Shown: piece by piece, positions 34,377-42,222 of the stretch
How positions within the stretch are numbered: the stretch's first letter is position 1
How the letters are laid out: every line of letters begins with the position of its first letter
Translations under genes and position numbers: made by a program
Origin: Geodermatophilus amargosae
GTDB taxonomy: Bacteria > Actinomycetota > Actinomycetes > Mycobacteriales > Geodermatophilaceae
Assembly (NCBI RefSeq): GCF_900116515.1
Contig: NZ_FPBA01000032.1
Location: forward strand, 1-51,602
Reading direction: 5' to 3'
Length of the DNA stretch: 51,602 bases
The notes under the pieces: generated by a model
Databases searched by the model: none
The model's input: only the letters and a program-made list of their open reading frames with translations
What the model was told of the DNA's origin: nothing

Positions 34377-35342
34377 GTGCCCAACTCAACTGTCGTCGTC
34401 GGAGCCGGCATCGCCGGGATGGCCTGCGCCCGGGCGCTCGCGGAGGCGGGTGTGCCGGTGCGTGTCCTCGACCGCGGCCGCCGTCCCGGGGGCCGCATGG
34501 CCTCCCGGACGCTGGCCGGCCGGGTCACCGACCTCGGCGCCTCCTACTTCACCGCGCGGGACGGCTCGCCGTTCGCCGCCGTCGTCGACGACTGGGTGGC
34601 GCGCGGGCTGGCCCGGCCGTGGACCGACACCTTCGCCGTCGCCGGGCCGGGGGGGCTCCGGGACACCACCAGCGGCCCGGTCCGCTACGCCGCGCCGGGC
34701 GGGCTGCGCTCGCTGGTCGCCGACCTGGGCACCGGCCTCGACGTCGTCCAGGAGTCCGGGGTCGAGCGCGTGGAGCCCGGCCCCCGGGTCGACGGCGCGG
34801 CTGTGACCGCCGCCGTCCTGGCGCTGCCCGACCCGCAGGCCCGCCGCCTGCTGCCCGCCGACCTCGCCGCCCGGCTGCTCGGCGAGGAGGCGGAGCACCC
34901 CTGGCAGCCCACCCTCGCGGTCGCGCTGGGCTGGGACGAGCGCCGGTGGCCGGCCGACCTGCACGGCGTCTTCGTCCACGACGACGTGGTGGTCGAGTGG
35001 ATCGCCGACGACGGCGACCGGCGCGGCGACGGCGCCCCGGTGCTGGTCGCGCACACCACGCCGGGCACCGCCGCCGCCCACCTGGACGACCCCGACCGCG
35101 CCGCGCCGGAGGTCACCACCGCCGTCCGCCGGGCGCTGGGCATCGACACCCCGCCGGCGTGGATGCACGTGCACCGCTGGACCTTCGCCAAGCCCTCCGC
35201 CCCGCGCGAGGCGCCCTTCGGCCTGGCCGACGGCATCGGCGTGTGCGGCGACGGGTGGCGGGCGCCGTCGAAGGTGGAGAGCGCCTGGACCAGCGGGCAC
35301 CTGCTCGGCACCGAGCTGGGCACCGGGCTCGGACGGGCCTGA
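34377..35342 (+). CDS. FAD-dependent oxidoreductase, renalase-like
   Basis: This 321-residue flavoprotein has the N-terminal dinucleotide motif VVVGAGIAGMACARALAEAG, followed by RVLDRGRRPGGRMASRTL, VTDLGASYFTARD and a C-terminal GIGVCGDGWRAPSKVESAW that binds FAD. This layout matches bacterial renalase-like amine or dihydronicotinamide oxidases. It probably oxidises a reduced nicotinamide isomer or an amine; the substrate is inferred only from family. The GTG at 34377 has a CAGGAT box six bases upstream. A hairpin follows its stop. Confidence 0.87.
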   Translation: MPNSTVVVGAGIAGMACARALAEAGVPVRVLDRGRRPGGRMASRTLAGRVTDLGASYFTARDGSPFAAVVDDWVARGLARPWTDTFAVAGPGGLRDTTSGPVRYAAPGGLRSLVADLGTGLDVVQESGVERVEPGPRVDGAAVTAAVLALPDPQARRLLPADLAARLLGEEAEHPWQPTLAVALGWDERRWPADLHGVFVHDDVVVEWIADDGDRRGDGAPVLVAHTTPGTAAAHLDDPDRAAPEVTTAVRRALGIDTPPAWMHVHRWTFAKPSAPREAPFGLADGIGVCGDGWRAPSKVESAWTSGHLLGTELGTGLGRA

Positions 35343-35369
35343 GGGCGGCAGCGGGCGTTGACGCCGCCC
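35343..35369 (+). terminator. Hairpin after the flavoprotein gene
   Basis: GGGCGGC at 35343 to 35349 pairs with GCCGCCC at 35363 to 35369, directly after the stop codon. No T-run follows. Confidence 0.55.
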
Positions 35370-35372
35370 GCA

Positions 35373-35410
35373 GAACTCATCTAGCGTTGAGTTCATCAGG
35401 CGTTGAGTTC
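35373..35410 (+). promoter_or_regulatory. Probable TetR operator of the ABC exporter operon
   Basis: GAACTCA at 35373 to 35379 is inverted as TGAGTTC at 35388 to 35394, and GCGTTGAGTTC occurs twice in direct order at 35384 and 35400, a 16 bp period. The array ends 20 bases before the ATPase ATG. The third gene of this operon is a TetR regulator, so autoregulation is likely. Confidence 0.7.
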
Positions 35411-35429
35411 TCGCCACCGGGAGGCCTCC

Positions 35430-36233
35430 ATGACCGACGCCGTCACCGTCACCGACCTCGTCGTCGAGCGCGGGCACCGCCGGGTCCTGCACGAGCTGTC
35501 GTGCACCGTGCCGGCCGGGCGGGTCACCGGCCTGCTCGGCCCGAGCGGCAGCGGCAAGACCACGCTGATGCGGGCGCTGGTCGGCGTGCAGCGGGTCCGT
35601 TCCGGCGAGGTCACCGTCCTCGGCGAGCCGGCCGGCTCCCCCGGCCTGCGCTCCCGGGTCGGCTACGTCACGCAGGCGCCGAGCGTCTACCCCGACCTCA
35701 CCGTCCGGGAGAATGCCCGCCACTTCGCCGCCCTCTACGGCCGCGGCGCCGGGGCGGCCGACGACGCGCTCACCGCCGTCGGGATGACCGACGCGGCCGG
35801 GCAGCTGGTCGCCGACCTCTCCGGCGGGCAGCGCGGCCGGGCCTCACTGGCCTGCGCACTGGTGGGCGACCCCGAGCTGCTGGTCCTCGACGAGCCCACC
35901 GTCGGCCTGGACCCCGTGCTGCGGGTGGACCTGTGGGACCGGTTCCACGCCCTGGCCGCCGCCGGGACGACCCTGGTGGTCTCCAGCCACGTCATGGACG
36001 AGGCCGGCCGGTGCGACCGGCTGCTGCTCCTACGGGAGGGCCGGCTGTTGTCGGACTCGACGCCGGCGCAGCTGCGCACCGACTCGGGCACCGACGACCT
36101 CGAGGAGGCCTTCCTCCGCCTGGTCCGCACGCAGCAGGAGGTGGGCGCGAGCGGACGGGGACGCGAGCATCGCAGCGAGGGACGAGCGAGGAGCGGAGCG
36201 TCCCGCGGGAGCGAGCAGGTGAGCCGGGCATGA
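35430..36233 (+). CDS. ABC-2 exporter ATPase with repeat-derived tail
   Basis: The 267-residue ATPase has Walker A GPSGSGKTTLMRAL at about residue 36, VTQAPSVYPDLTVREN near the Q-loop, signature LSGGQRGRASLACALV, Walker B LLVLDEPTVGLDP and the switch histidine in LVVSSHVMDEAG. It powers the permease encoded next. The normal end of such proteins is near EEAFLRLV (about residue 232). Here about 30 low-complexity residues rich in Gly, Arg and Ser follow, encoded by a GC-rich palindromic repeat. GGGAGG precedes ATG 35430. The stop overlaps the permease start (ATGA). Confidence 0.92.
   Translation: MTDAVTVTDLVVERGHRRVLHELSCTVPAGRVTGLLGPSGSGKTTLMRALVGVQRVRSGEVTVLGEPAGSPGLRSRVGYVTQAPSVYPDLTVRENARHFAALYGRGAGAADDALTAVGMTDAAGQLVADLSGGQRGRASLACALVGDPELLVLDEPTVGLDPVLRVDLWDRFHALAAAGTTLVVSSHVMDEAGRCDRLLLLREGRLLSDSTPAQLRTDSGTDDLEEAFLRLVRTQQEVGASGRGREHRSEGRARSGASRGSEQVSRA
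36144..36230 (+). repeat. GAGCG-rich palindromic repeat inside the ATPase gene
   Basis: The last 90 bases of the ATPase gene are a string of GAGCGA/GAGCGG words with an internal stem GGGACG (36179 to 36184) and CGTCCC (36199 to 36204). They encode a low-complexity tail. The composition looks like an intergenic repeat captured by the reading frame. Confidence 0.6.
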
Positions 36234-37006
36234 GCGCCGCGACCGCCGTCCTGAGCCCCCGGCTGACCGCCGCTACGACCGGGCGGGTCCTGCGGCAGCT
36301 GCGGCACGACCACCGCACCATCGCGATGATGGTGCTGCTGCCCAGCCTGCTGCTGGGCCTGCTCTACCTGCTCTGGCGCGACGTGCCGGCCCTGCCCGGG
36401 CAGCCGTCGGTCTTCGACCGGGTCGGGCTGACGATGCTCGGCGTCTTCCCGTTCGTGGTGATGTTCCTGGTGACCAGCATCGCGATGCTGCGCGAGCGCA
36501 CCTCCGGCACGCTGGAGCGGCTGCTCACCACCCCGCTGTCCCGGCTGGACCTGCTGCTGGGATACGGCACCGCGTTCGGGATGGCCGCCGCGGTGCAGGC
36601 CCTGGTCACGGTGACCGTGGCGACGACGCTCTACGACCTCGAGGTCGCCGGCTCGCTGTGGCTGGTCGTGCTCATCGCCGTCGTCGACGCCGTCCTCGGG
36701 GTGGCGCTCGGGCTGCTGGCCAGCGCGTTCGCCCGCAGCGAGTTCCAGGCGGTGCAGTTCATGCCGGTGATCGTGCTGCCCCAGTTCTTCCTCTGCGGGC
36801 TGCTGGTACCCCGCGAGCAGATGGCCGGCTGGCTGCAGGCGATCAGCGACGTGCTGCCGCTGACCTACGCCGTGGAGGCCCTGCAGGAGGTCGGGCGATC
36901 GGCCGCGGGGACGGGCACGATGTGGCGGGACGTCGGCGTGGTGGCCGGCGCGGCAGCGCTCGCCCTCGCCCTGGCGGCGGCGACCCTGCGGAGGAGGAGC
37001 AGCTGA
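36230..37006 (+). CDS. ABC-2 type permease
   Basis: The 258-residue membrane protein has six hydrophobic segments in the classic ABC2_membrane arrangement. It contains LLPSLLLGLLYLLWRDVP, SIAMLRERTSGTLERLLTTPLSRLD (the conserved ERxxGTLExLLxTP motif), a region of helices around residues 105 to 165 and LPQFFLCGLLVPREQMAGW. With the preceding ATPase it forms an exporter of drug or lipid type; the substrate is unknown. Its ATG overlaps the ATPase stop, and its TGA overlaps the apparent CTG start of the regulator. Confidence 0.92.
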   Translation: MSAATAVLSPRLTAATTGRVLRQLRHDHRTIAMMVLLPSLLLGLLYLLWRDVPALPGQPSVFDRVGLTMLGVFPFVVMFLVTSIAMLRERTSGTLERLLTTPLSRLDLLLGYGTAFGMAAAVQALVTVTVATTLYDLEVAGSLWLVVLIAVVDAVLGVALGLLASAFARSEFQAVQFMPVIVLPQFFLCGLLVPREQMAGWLQAISDVLPLTYAVEALQEVGRSAAGTGTMWRDVGVVAGAAALALALAAATLRRRSS

Positions 37007-37626
37007 GCGAAGGACGCCGACGGCCCTCCGGCCGTCGCCCCGGCAACCCGGACACCCGGGAGGCGGTGCTGGCCGCGGCCCGCACTGCCTTCGCCGAGCG
37101 CGGCTACGACGGCGCCTCGATCCGCTCCATCGCGACCGCCGCGGGCGTGGACCCCGCGCTGGTGCACCACTACTTCGGGACCAAGGACGCCCTGTTCCTG
37201 GCCGCGGTGCAGGTGCCGGCCGATCCCGACGACTTCCTGCCCGAGGTGCTCGCCGCGCCGCCGGACGAGCTCGGTGCCGCCGTGGTCCGCACGGTCCTGC
37301 GGGTCTGGGACGGGCCCGCCCGGCCGGGGATCCTGGCCCTGGTCCGCTCGGCGGTGAACCACGAGTGGTCGGCCCGGCTGCTCCGCGAGTTCGTCCTGGC
37401 CCGCATCATCCGGCGGGTGATCGGCACCCTGGACATGCCGGTGGCCGAGCGGGAGGCGCGGGGCGCGCTGGTCGCCTCCCAGGTCGTGGGGCTGGTCATG
37501 ACCCGCTACGTGCTGCGCCTGGAGCCGCTGGCCTCGGCGCCCCCGGACGACGTCGTCGCCGCGGTCGCGCCGACGCTGCAGCGCTACCTCACCGGCGAGG
37601 TCGACCTCCCCGGCCGGCGGGACTAG
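37003..37626 (+). CDS. TetR-family regulator, apparent CTG start
   Basis: The 207-residue regulator has an N-terminal helix-turn-helix (NPDTREAVLAAARTAFAERG, then GASIRSIATAAGVDPALVHHYFGTK) and a C-terminal ligand domain of the TetR_C type. It probably represses the exporter operon through the repeats at 35373 to 35410, being released by an unknown ligand. No ATG, GTG or TTG suits the N-terminus. The frame begins sensibly at CTG 37003 in the overlap CTGA with the permease stop, four bases after a GGAGGAGC ribosome site. It ends sharing CTAG with the stop of the convergent thioesterase gene. Confidence 0.88.
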   Translation: MSEGRRRPSGRRPGNPDTREAVLAAARTAFAERGYDGASIRSIATAAGVDPALVHHYFGTKDALFLAAVQVPADPDDFLPEVLAAPPDELGAAVVRTVLRVWDGPARPGILALVRSAVNHEWSARLLREFVLARIIRRVIGTLDMPVAEREARGALVASQVVGLVMTRYVLRLEPLASAPPDDVVAAVAPTLQRYLTGEVDLPGRRD

Positions 37627-38435
37627 CGGGCGACGCGGGCCAGCTGCCGGGCCTGCGCGACCAGCCGGCCGGTGGAGTCCCAGATGCGGCACTCCTCGTC
37701 CGACCAGCCCCCGGCCACCTCCGTCGAGCGGGACTCGACGACGCTCCAGCCCGGCGCCGGCAGCCCGCGGACGAGCACCTGCAACTGCACCGTGGGCGCC
37801 CAGCCGGGCCTGCCGACCGCGAACGCGGTGGGCGGCAGGGCGTCGGCGAACAGCAGCAGCGCCAGCGGGTCGGGGTCGCGGCCGTCGGCCAGCCGGATCC
37901 AGGCGCGCAGCAGCCGCACGTCCGACGGCCGGCCGGCCGTCCAGCCCGCCGTCGCGGGGTCCAGCCGGGTGTCGAGCTGCCGCGCCAGGCCGACGGCCGG
38001 GCCGCCCTCGCTGGTCCGGGTGGGGACGCACTCGTCGGGGCCGGGCAGCCGCGGCGCCGGGTTGACCGTGTAGTCGGCCCGGTCGGTGCCGAGGGTGGCC
38101 GTCGTCACCTGGACGGCGAGCGAGGGACCGGCCGCGCTGCTGAGCACGACCGTGGAGTGGGCCAGGGTGCGCCCGGCCGGGCCGGCGGTGACCGTGAGGT
38201 CGGCCGGCCCGCCCGGGGTGGCGCGCAGGTAGCTGGCCGACAGCGCCACCGGGTGCGGGTGCGGGCTGTCCAGCAGCGCCGCCCGCGCGACGACGCCGAG
38301 CAGGTAGCCGCCGTTGAGGACGCCGTTGCCGACGTCCCAACCGGGGTCGAGGTCGGCCCGGACGCCGCCGCCCTCGGTGCGGGTGACGGCGGTGGCCCGG
38401 TCGAAGGCGGAGATCTCGGCGTCGGTCTGCGGCAC
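37623..38435 (-). CDS. Acyl-CoA thioesterase family protein (double hot-dog)
   Basis: The 270-residue protein is a tandem hot-dog thioesterase of the TesB-like/4HBT_3 type. It shows DVGNGVLNGGYLLGVVARAAL (the GGxL/NGG helix of the first hot-dog), LSASYLRATPGGPADLTV and, in the second half, LRAWIRLADGRDPDPLALLLFADALPPTAF. It likely hydrolyses acyl-CoA thioesters in the cytoplasm, chain length unknown. GTG 38435 has a CACCCT box seven bases upstream. It is divergent from the aldo/keto reductase gene with only 27 bases between starts, so both leaderless promoters overlap. Confidence 0.83.
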   Translation of the reverse strand: MPQTDAEISAFDRATAVTRTEGGGVRADLDPGWDVGNGVLNGGYLLGVVARAALLDSPHPHPVALSASYLRATPGGPADLTVTAGPAGRTLAHSTVVLSSAAGPSLAVQVTTATLGTDRADYTVNPAPRLPGPDECVPTRTSEGGPAVGLARQLDTRLDPATAGWTAGRPSDVRLLRAWIRLADGRDPDPLALLLFADALPPTAFAVGRPGWAPTVQLQVLVRGLPAPGWSVVESRSTEVAGGWSDEECRIWDSTGRLVAQARQLARVAR

Positions 38436-38442
38436 GCCCGAC

Positions 38443-38455
38443 AGGGTGCCAGTGT
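38443..38455. promoter_or_regulatory. Back-to-back leaderless promoter boxes
   Basis: CACCCT on the minus strand (38443 to 38448) ends seven bases before GTG 38435, and CAGTGT on the plus strand (38450 to 38455) ends seven bases before GTG 38463. The two -10 boxes are adjacent, so the promoters must compete or be co-regulated. Confidence 0.45.
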
Positions 38456-38462
38456 TCGGGAC

Positions 38463-39431
38463 GTGGACTACACGCACCTCGGACGCAGCGGCCTGTCGGT
38501 CTCCCGGCTGTGCCTCGGCACCATGAACTTCGGCTGGAAGACCGAGGAGGCCGACTCCCACGAGATCATGGACCGGGCCCACGAGGAGGGCGTCAACTTC
38601 TTCGACACGGCCAACGTCTACGGCTTCGAGGCCGGCAAGGGCCGCACCGAGGAGGTGCTGGGCTCCTGGTTCGCGCAGGGCAGCGGCCGCCGCGAGCGCA
38701 CGGTGCTGGCCACCAAGGTCTACGGCGGCATGTCCGACTGGCCCAACGACACCTTCCTGTCCGCCCGCAACCTCGTGCGCGCGTGCGACGCCTCGCTGCG
38801 GCGCCTGCAGACCGACTGGATCGACCTCTACCAGTTCCACCACGTCGACCTCGCGACGCCGTGGGAGGAGATCTGGCAGGCCTGCGAGACGCTGGTCGCC
38901 CAGGGCAAGGTGCTCTACGTCGGGTCGTCGAACCACGCCGCCTGGCAGCTGGCCGCGGCCAACGAGGCCGCCGCGCGCCGGCACTTCCTCGGCCTGGTGA
39001 GCGAGCAGTCGCACTACAACCTGCTCACCCGGCACGTCGAGCTCGAGGTGTTGCCCGCCGCCCGCCACTACGGCATCGGGGTGATCCCGTGGAGCCCGCT
39101 GGCGCAGGGCCTGCTGGCCGGCGTCCTCGGCGACCAGGAGGGCGACCGCCGGCACGCCGACCGCAACCGCGAGCGCATCGAGCAGCACCGCCCGGCGCTG
39201 CAGGCCTTCGAGGACGCCTGCCGGGACTGGGGCCTGGCCCCGGCCGACGTCGCGCTGGCCTGGGTGCTGCACCAGGACGGCGTCACCGCCCCGATCGTCG
39301 GCCCGCGGACGATGGAGCAGTTCGAGGGCTCGCTGTCCGCGCTCGGCGTGCGGCTGGAGCAGGCCCAGCTCGACCGCCTCGACGAGGTCTTCCCCGGCTT
39401 CAGGGCCGCGCCGATGGAGTACGCCTGGTGA
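38463..39431 (+). CDS. Aldo/keto reductase
   Basis: The 322-residue NADPH-dependent oxidoreductase has an aldo/keto reductase barrel. It begins YTHLGRSGLSVSRLCLGTMNFG and shows the catalytic tetrad: NFFDTANVYG with aspartate and tyrosine, VLATKVYGG with lysine and DLYQFHHVD with histidine. IGVIPWSPLAQGLLAG and IVGPRTMEQFEGSL bind the cofactor. It resembles the YajO/Gsp69 branch, which reduces small aldehydes or ketones. Its C-terminal coding sequence overlaps the end of the convergent RNA ligase-like gene by 32 bases. Confidence 0.93.
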   Translation: MDYTHLGRSGLSVSRLCLGTMNFGWKTEEADSHEIMDRAHEEGVNFFDTANVYGFEAGKGRTEEVLGSWFAQGSGRRERTVLATKVYGGMSDWPNDTFLSARNLVRACDASLRRLQTDWIDLYQFHHVDLATPWEEIWQACETLVAQGKVLYVGSSNHAAWQLAAANEAAARRHFLGLVSEQSHYNLLTRHVELEVLPAARHYGIGVIPWSPLAQGLLAGVLGDQEGDRRHADRNRERIEQHRPALQAFEDACRDWGLAPADVALAWVLHQDGVTAPIVGPRTMEQFEGSLSALGVRLEQAQLDRLDEVFPGFRAAPMEYAW

Positions 39432-39978
39432 CCCAGGCGTCCAGCGGCTCGTGCCGCCCGGCGGCGCTGCGGACCAGGGTCACCTCGGTCAGCGGCCAGT
39501 CCGGCCCGCGGTAGCCGGCCAGCCGGCCGGGCAGGTCGCCGTCGGCGGGCCGGCGCGGGTGCCAGCGGCCGAGCGTGAGGTGCGGGCGGAACGGCCGGTC
39601 CTCCACCGGCAGCCCCAGCGCGCGGGCGGCTGCGGCCAGCCGGCCGGCCAGCCCGGCCAGAACGGCGACGTCGCCGTCGACCCCGGCCCAGCACACCTGC
39701 GGACGGCGCCGCGAGCCGAACCGCCCCGCCCCGGCCAGCCGCAGCGTGGCCGGCGGCGTGGGCGCGACGGCGTCCCCGACGGCGCCGGTGAGGCCGGGCA
39801 GCAGCGCGGGGGGCACCGCACCGAGGAACAGCAGGGTGAGGTGCCAGCGTGCCGGGTCGCCCCAGCGCGGCGCACCGGGGACCTCGCGCAGCGGCTCGAC
39901 GGCGGCGGCCAGGTCGGCGCGCGCCTCCGCGGGCGGGGCCACCGCGACGAACAGCCGCAGCGGCGCCGGCTCGCTCAG
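39400..39978 (-). CDS. thpR: 2'-5' RNA ligase family protein (ThpR), apparent CTG start
   Basis: The 192-residue protein belongs to the 2H phosphoesterase superfamily. The two HxTx motifs are visible in RWHLTLLFLG and RPHLTLGRWH. It acts on RNA 2'-5' or cyclic phosphodiester bonds. The family begins with a beta strand, here PLRLFVAVAPPAEA, but the first standard start codon (GTG 39942) would cut that strand. The frame can begin at CTG 39978, which overlaps the stop of the upstream gene as CTGA and encodes LSEPAPLRLFV. No other standard start was found just upstream in this frame. The ribosome site is weak. Confidence 0.85.
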   Translation of the reverse strand: MSEPAPLRLFVAVAPPAEARADLAAAVEPLREVPGAPRWGDPARWHLTLLFLGAVPPALLPGLTGAVGDAVAPTPPATLRLAGAGRFGSRRRPQVCWAGVDGDVAVLAGLAGRLAAAARALGLPVEDRPFRPHLTLGRWHPRRPADGDLPGRLAGYRGPDWPLTEVTLVRSAAGRHEPLDAWVTRRTPSARP

Positions 39979-40340
39979 CGCACCACCAGGCCGGCGTCGG
40001 ACAGCGCCGTCTGCAGCCGGAGCCGCTCGACGTCGCGGGCGAAGCCGGGCCGCACGGTGCCCAGGGCGTGCGGCACGGCCAGCAGGGCCGCGGCCTCGGC
40101 GAGGACGTCGTCGTAGGCGGCCTGCAGCCCGAGCCGGCGCACCTGGGGCGCGCCGGCGGGGACGGCCTCCACCGGCCGGGGCGCGGCGGGCGGGGGGACG
40201 TCCCCCTCGCGGGCCCTGCGGCGGGCGCGGATGTCGAGCATGAGCTGCCCGGAGAAGACGCGGAACAGCAGGCCGAGCGCGGCGAAGGCGCCGACGAGCA
40301 TCGCGGTGATGCCGGCGAGCTGGAGCAGGGCGGAGGTCAT
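39975..40340 (-). CDS. Hypothetical small membrane-anchored protein
   Basis: This 121-residue protein starts with a membrane helix (LLQLAGITAMLVGAFAALGLLFRVF) and continues as a soluble basic, proline-containing tail with VRRLGLQAAYDDVLAEAAALLAV and RDVERLRLQTALSDAGL. I do not recognise a family. ATG 40340 has GGAG at a good distance. It lies between the exporter gene (68 bp upstream) and thpR, with which it overlaps, so the three genes are probably one transcript with the MarR regulator. Confidence 0.6.
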   Translation of the reverse strand: MTSALLQLAGITAMLVGAFAALGLLFRVFSGQLMLDIRARRRAREGDVPPPAAPRPVEAVPAGAPQVRRLGLQAAYDDVLAEAAALLAVPHALGTVRPGFARDVERLRLQTALSDAGLVVR

Positions 40341-40408
40341 CGGCACTCCGTGGGAGCAGGGTGGCCGCGACGGTACGTGGCGGCGCGGGCCGCCGCCAGG
40401 TGCGCCGG

Positions 40409-41761
40409 TCAGCGGCCCGCGACCTGCTCCCCGCCGACCTGCTCCCCCCGGACCCGGCCGACGTGCAGCAGCAGCCGGGGCGGGACGACGTGGGCCTCCA
40501 GCCGCACCCGCCGTCCGCGGGACAGCCACAGTCCGGCGAGGGCAGCGGCCACGACGACGACCGCGCCGCCGAGGATGAGCCCCCACGGCGCCCCGAGGTG
40601 CTCGGAGACCCAGCCGATGACCGGCGCGCCCAGCGGCGTGCCGCCCATGAAGCACATGAAGTACAGCGCCATCACCCGCCCGCGCATCTGCGGGTCGGCG
40701 CCGAGCTGCACGAAGCTGTTGTTGGCCACGCTGAACACCAGCGCCGCCGCGCCGGTGGGCACGAGCAGGACGGCGAAGGGCACGAAGCCGGTCGTCAGCC
40801 CGCAGGCGACGGTGAGCAGCCCGAAGACGACGGCCGAGGTGACGAGGAAGCGCTGCCGCGGGCGGGCGTTGCGCCGGGTGGACAGGAACGCCCCGGTGAG
40901 CGAACCGACCGCGAACGTCGTCGAGAGCAGCCCGAACGCCTCGGCGCCGAGGTCGAAGACCTCGCGGGCCATGAGCGCGATCGTGACCTGGAAGTTGAAC
41001 CCGAACGTGCCGATGACGAAGGCGAGCACCATCGCCAGCCGCAGGTCGGGGCGCGACCAGGTGTAGGCGAGGCCCGCGCGGAGCTGGCCGCGGGCGCGCG
41101 CCACCGGCTCGCTGCGCCGCAGCTCCGAGGACCGCATGAGCGCCAGCGCGCCGATCGTGAACGCGAAGCTCGCGGCGTTGACCAGGAACGCCGGCGCGGT
41201 GTCCCCGCCGGAGGCGCCGATGAGCAGGCCGGCCAGCGCCGGGCCGATCAGCCGGGCGCCGTTGAAGATCGTCGAGTTGAGCCCGACGGCGTTGGCCAGC
41301 AGGTCGCCGCCGACCATCTCCGAGACGAACGCCTGGCGCACCGGGGCGTCGATCGCCGTCACCGACCCCAGGGCCCCGGCCAGCACGAACACGTGCCACA
41401 GCGCGACCGCGCCGGTGACCACCAGCACGCCGAGGCCGGCGGCGAGCAGTCCCATCAGCGCCTGGGTGACGGCGAGGACGCGGCGCTTGTCGTAGCGGTC
41501 GGCCAGGACGCCGCCGTACATGCTGAGCAGCAGCGTCGGGCCGAACTGCAGGGCGGTGATGAGGCCCAGCGCCACCCCGCTGTCGCCGGAGAGCTGCAGC
41601 ACCAGCCAGTCCTGGCCGATGCGCTGCATCCACGTCCCGGTCAGGCTGACCAGGTTCGCCGACGCGTAGAGCCGGAAGTTGTGCACGTGCAGCGAGCGGA
41701 ACGGGCTGCGCCCCTGAGCACCTGGTCCCCCCGCGTTCGGGTCAGCGGCCGTCGACGTCAC
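40409..41761 (-). CDS. MFS exporter, EntS-like, MarR-linked
   Basis: The 450-residue protein has 12 membrane segments of the EntS/MFS_3 type. It begins after a short tail with FRSLHVHNFRLYASANLVSLTGTWMQ, a typical start, and shows MYGGVLADRYDKRRVLAVTQ (motif A), AIDAPVRQAFVSEMVG and QMRGRVMALYFMCFMGGTPLGAP. It probably exports drugs or metabolites. Its GTG start overlaps the MarR stop (GTGA), so it is the likely target and coupled partner of the MarR gene. The C-terminal 40 residues are arginine- and valine-rich and of uncertain role. Confidence 0.9.
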   Translation of the reverse strand: MTSTAADPNAGGPGAQGRSPFRSLHVHNFRLYASANLVSLTGTWMQRIGQDWLVLQLSGDSGVALGLITALQFGPTLLLSMYGGVLADRYDKRRVLAVTQALMGLLAAGLGVLVVTGAVALWHVFVLAGALGSVTAIDAPVRQAFVSEMVGGDLLANAVGLNSTIFNGARLIGPALAGLLIGASGGDTAPAFLVNAASFAFTIGALALMRSSELRRSEPVARARGQLRAGLAYTWSRPDLRLAMVLAFVIGTFGFNFQVTIALMAREVFDLGAEAFGLLSTTFAVGSLTGAFLSTRRNARPRQRFLVTSAVVFGLLTVACGLTTGFVPFAVLLVPTGAAALVFSVANNSFVQLGADPQMRGRVMALYFMCFMGGTPLGAPVIGWVSEHLGAPWGLILGGAVVVVAAALAGLWLSRGRRVRLEAHVVPPRLLLHVGRVRGEQVGGEQVAGR

Positions 41762-42192
41762 CCACCGGCGAGCTCCTCCATGATCACGGCGGCCTCGCGC
41801 AGGGTCGCCCGCTGCTCCGGGGTGAGCCGGTGCAGCTGGTTGGACAGCCAGGCCTCGCGGGCCCGGGCCTCCTCGGTGAGCAGCGTCTCGGCGGCCGGGG
41901 TCAGCTCGAGGACCACCTGCCGGCCGTCGGTCGGGTGCGGCGTGCGGGTGACCAGGCCCATGCCGTCGAGCGCGACGACGACGCGGGTCATCGACGGCGG
42001 CTGGACCCGCTCGTGCGCGGCCAGCTCGCCCGGGCTCATCGGGCCGTGCCGCTGCAGCGTGGACAGCGCCGCGAGGTGGGTCAGGGTGACCGAGGTGTCG
42101 ACCCGCTGGTTGCGCAGCCGGCGGGAGAAGCGCATGACCGCCAGCCGGAGGTCGTGGGCGAGCGCTGCGGTGTCCAGCGTCGACCGTGTCAC
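41758..42192 (-). CDS. MarR-family transcriptional regulator
   Basis: This 144-residue winged-helix regulator has LRLAVMRFSRRLRNQ in helix 1, GPMSPGELAAHERVQPPSMTRVVVALDGMGLV as the DNA-binding helices and RTPHPTDGRQVVLELTPAAETLL as the wing. It probably represses its own operon with the exporter and is released by a phenolic or drug-like ligand. GTG 42192 has a TAGGGT box seven bases upstream. The next gene upstream on the same strand is the purine permease, whose stop is 30 bases away. Confidence 0.92.
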   Translation of the reverse strand: MTRSTLDTAALAHDLRLAVMRFSRRLRNQRVDTSVTLTHLAALSTLQRHGPMSPGELAAHERVQPPSMTRVVVALDGMGLVTRTPHPTDGRQVVLELTPAAETLLTEEARAREAWLSNQLHRLTPEQRATLREAAVIMEELAGG

Positions 42193-42199
42193 GGCCGGG

Positions 42200-42205
42200 A
42201 CCCTA
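42200..42205 (-). promoter_or_regulatory. Leaderless -10 box for marR-like gene
   Basis: TAGGGT on the minus strand ends seven bases before GTG 42192, inside the short gap after the purine permease stop. Confidence 0.55.
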
Positions 42206-42222
42206 CCGTCGCTTAGCCGGGC

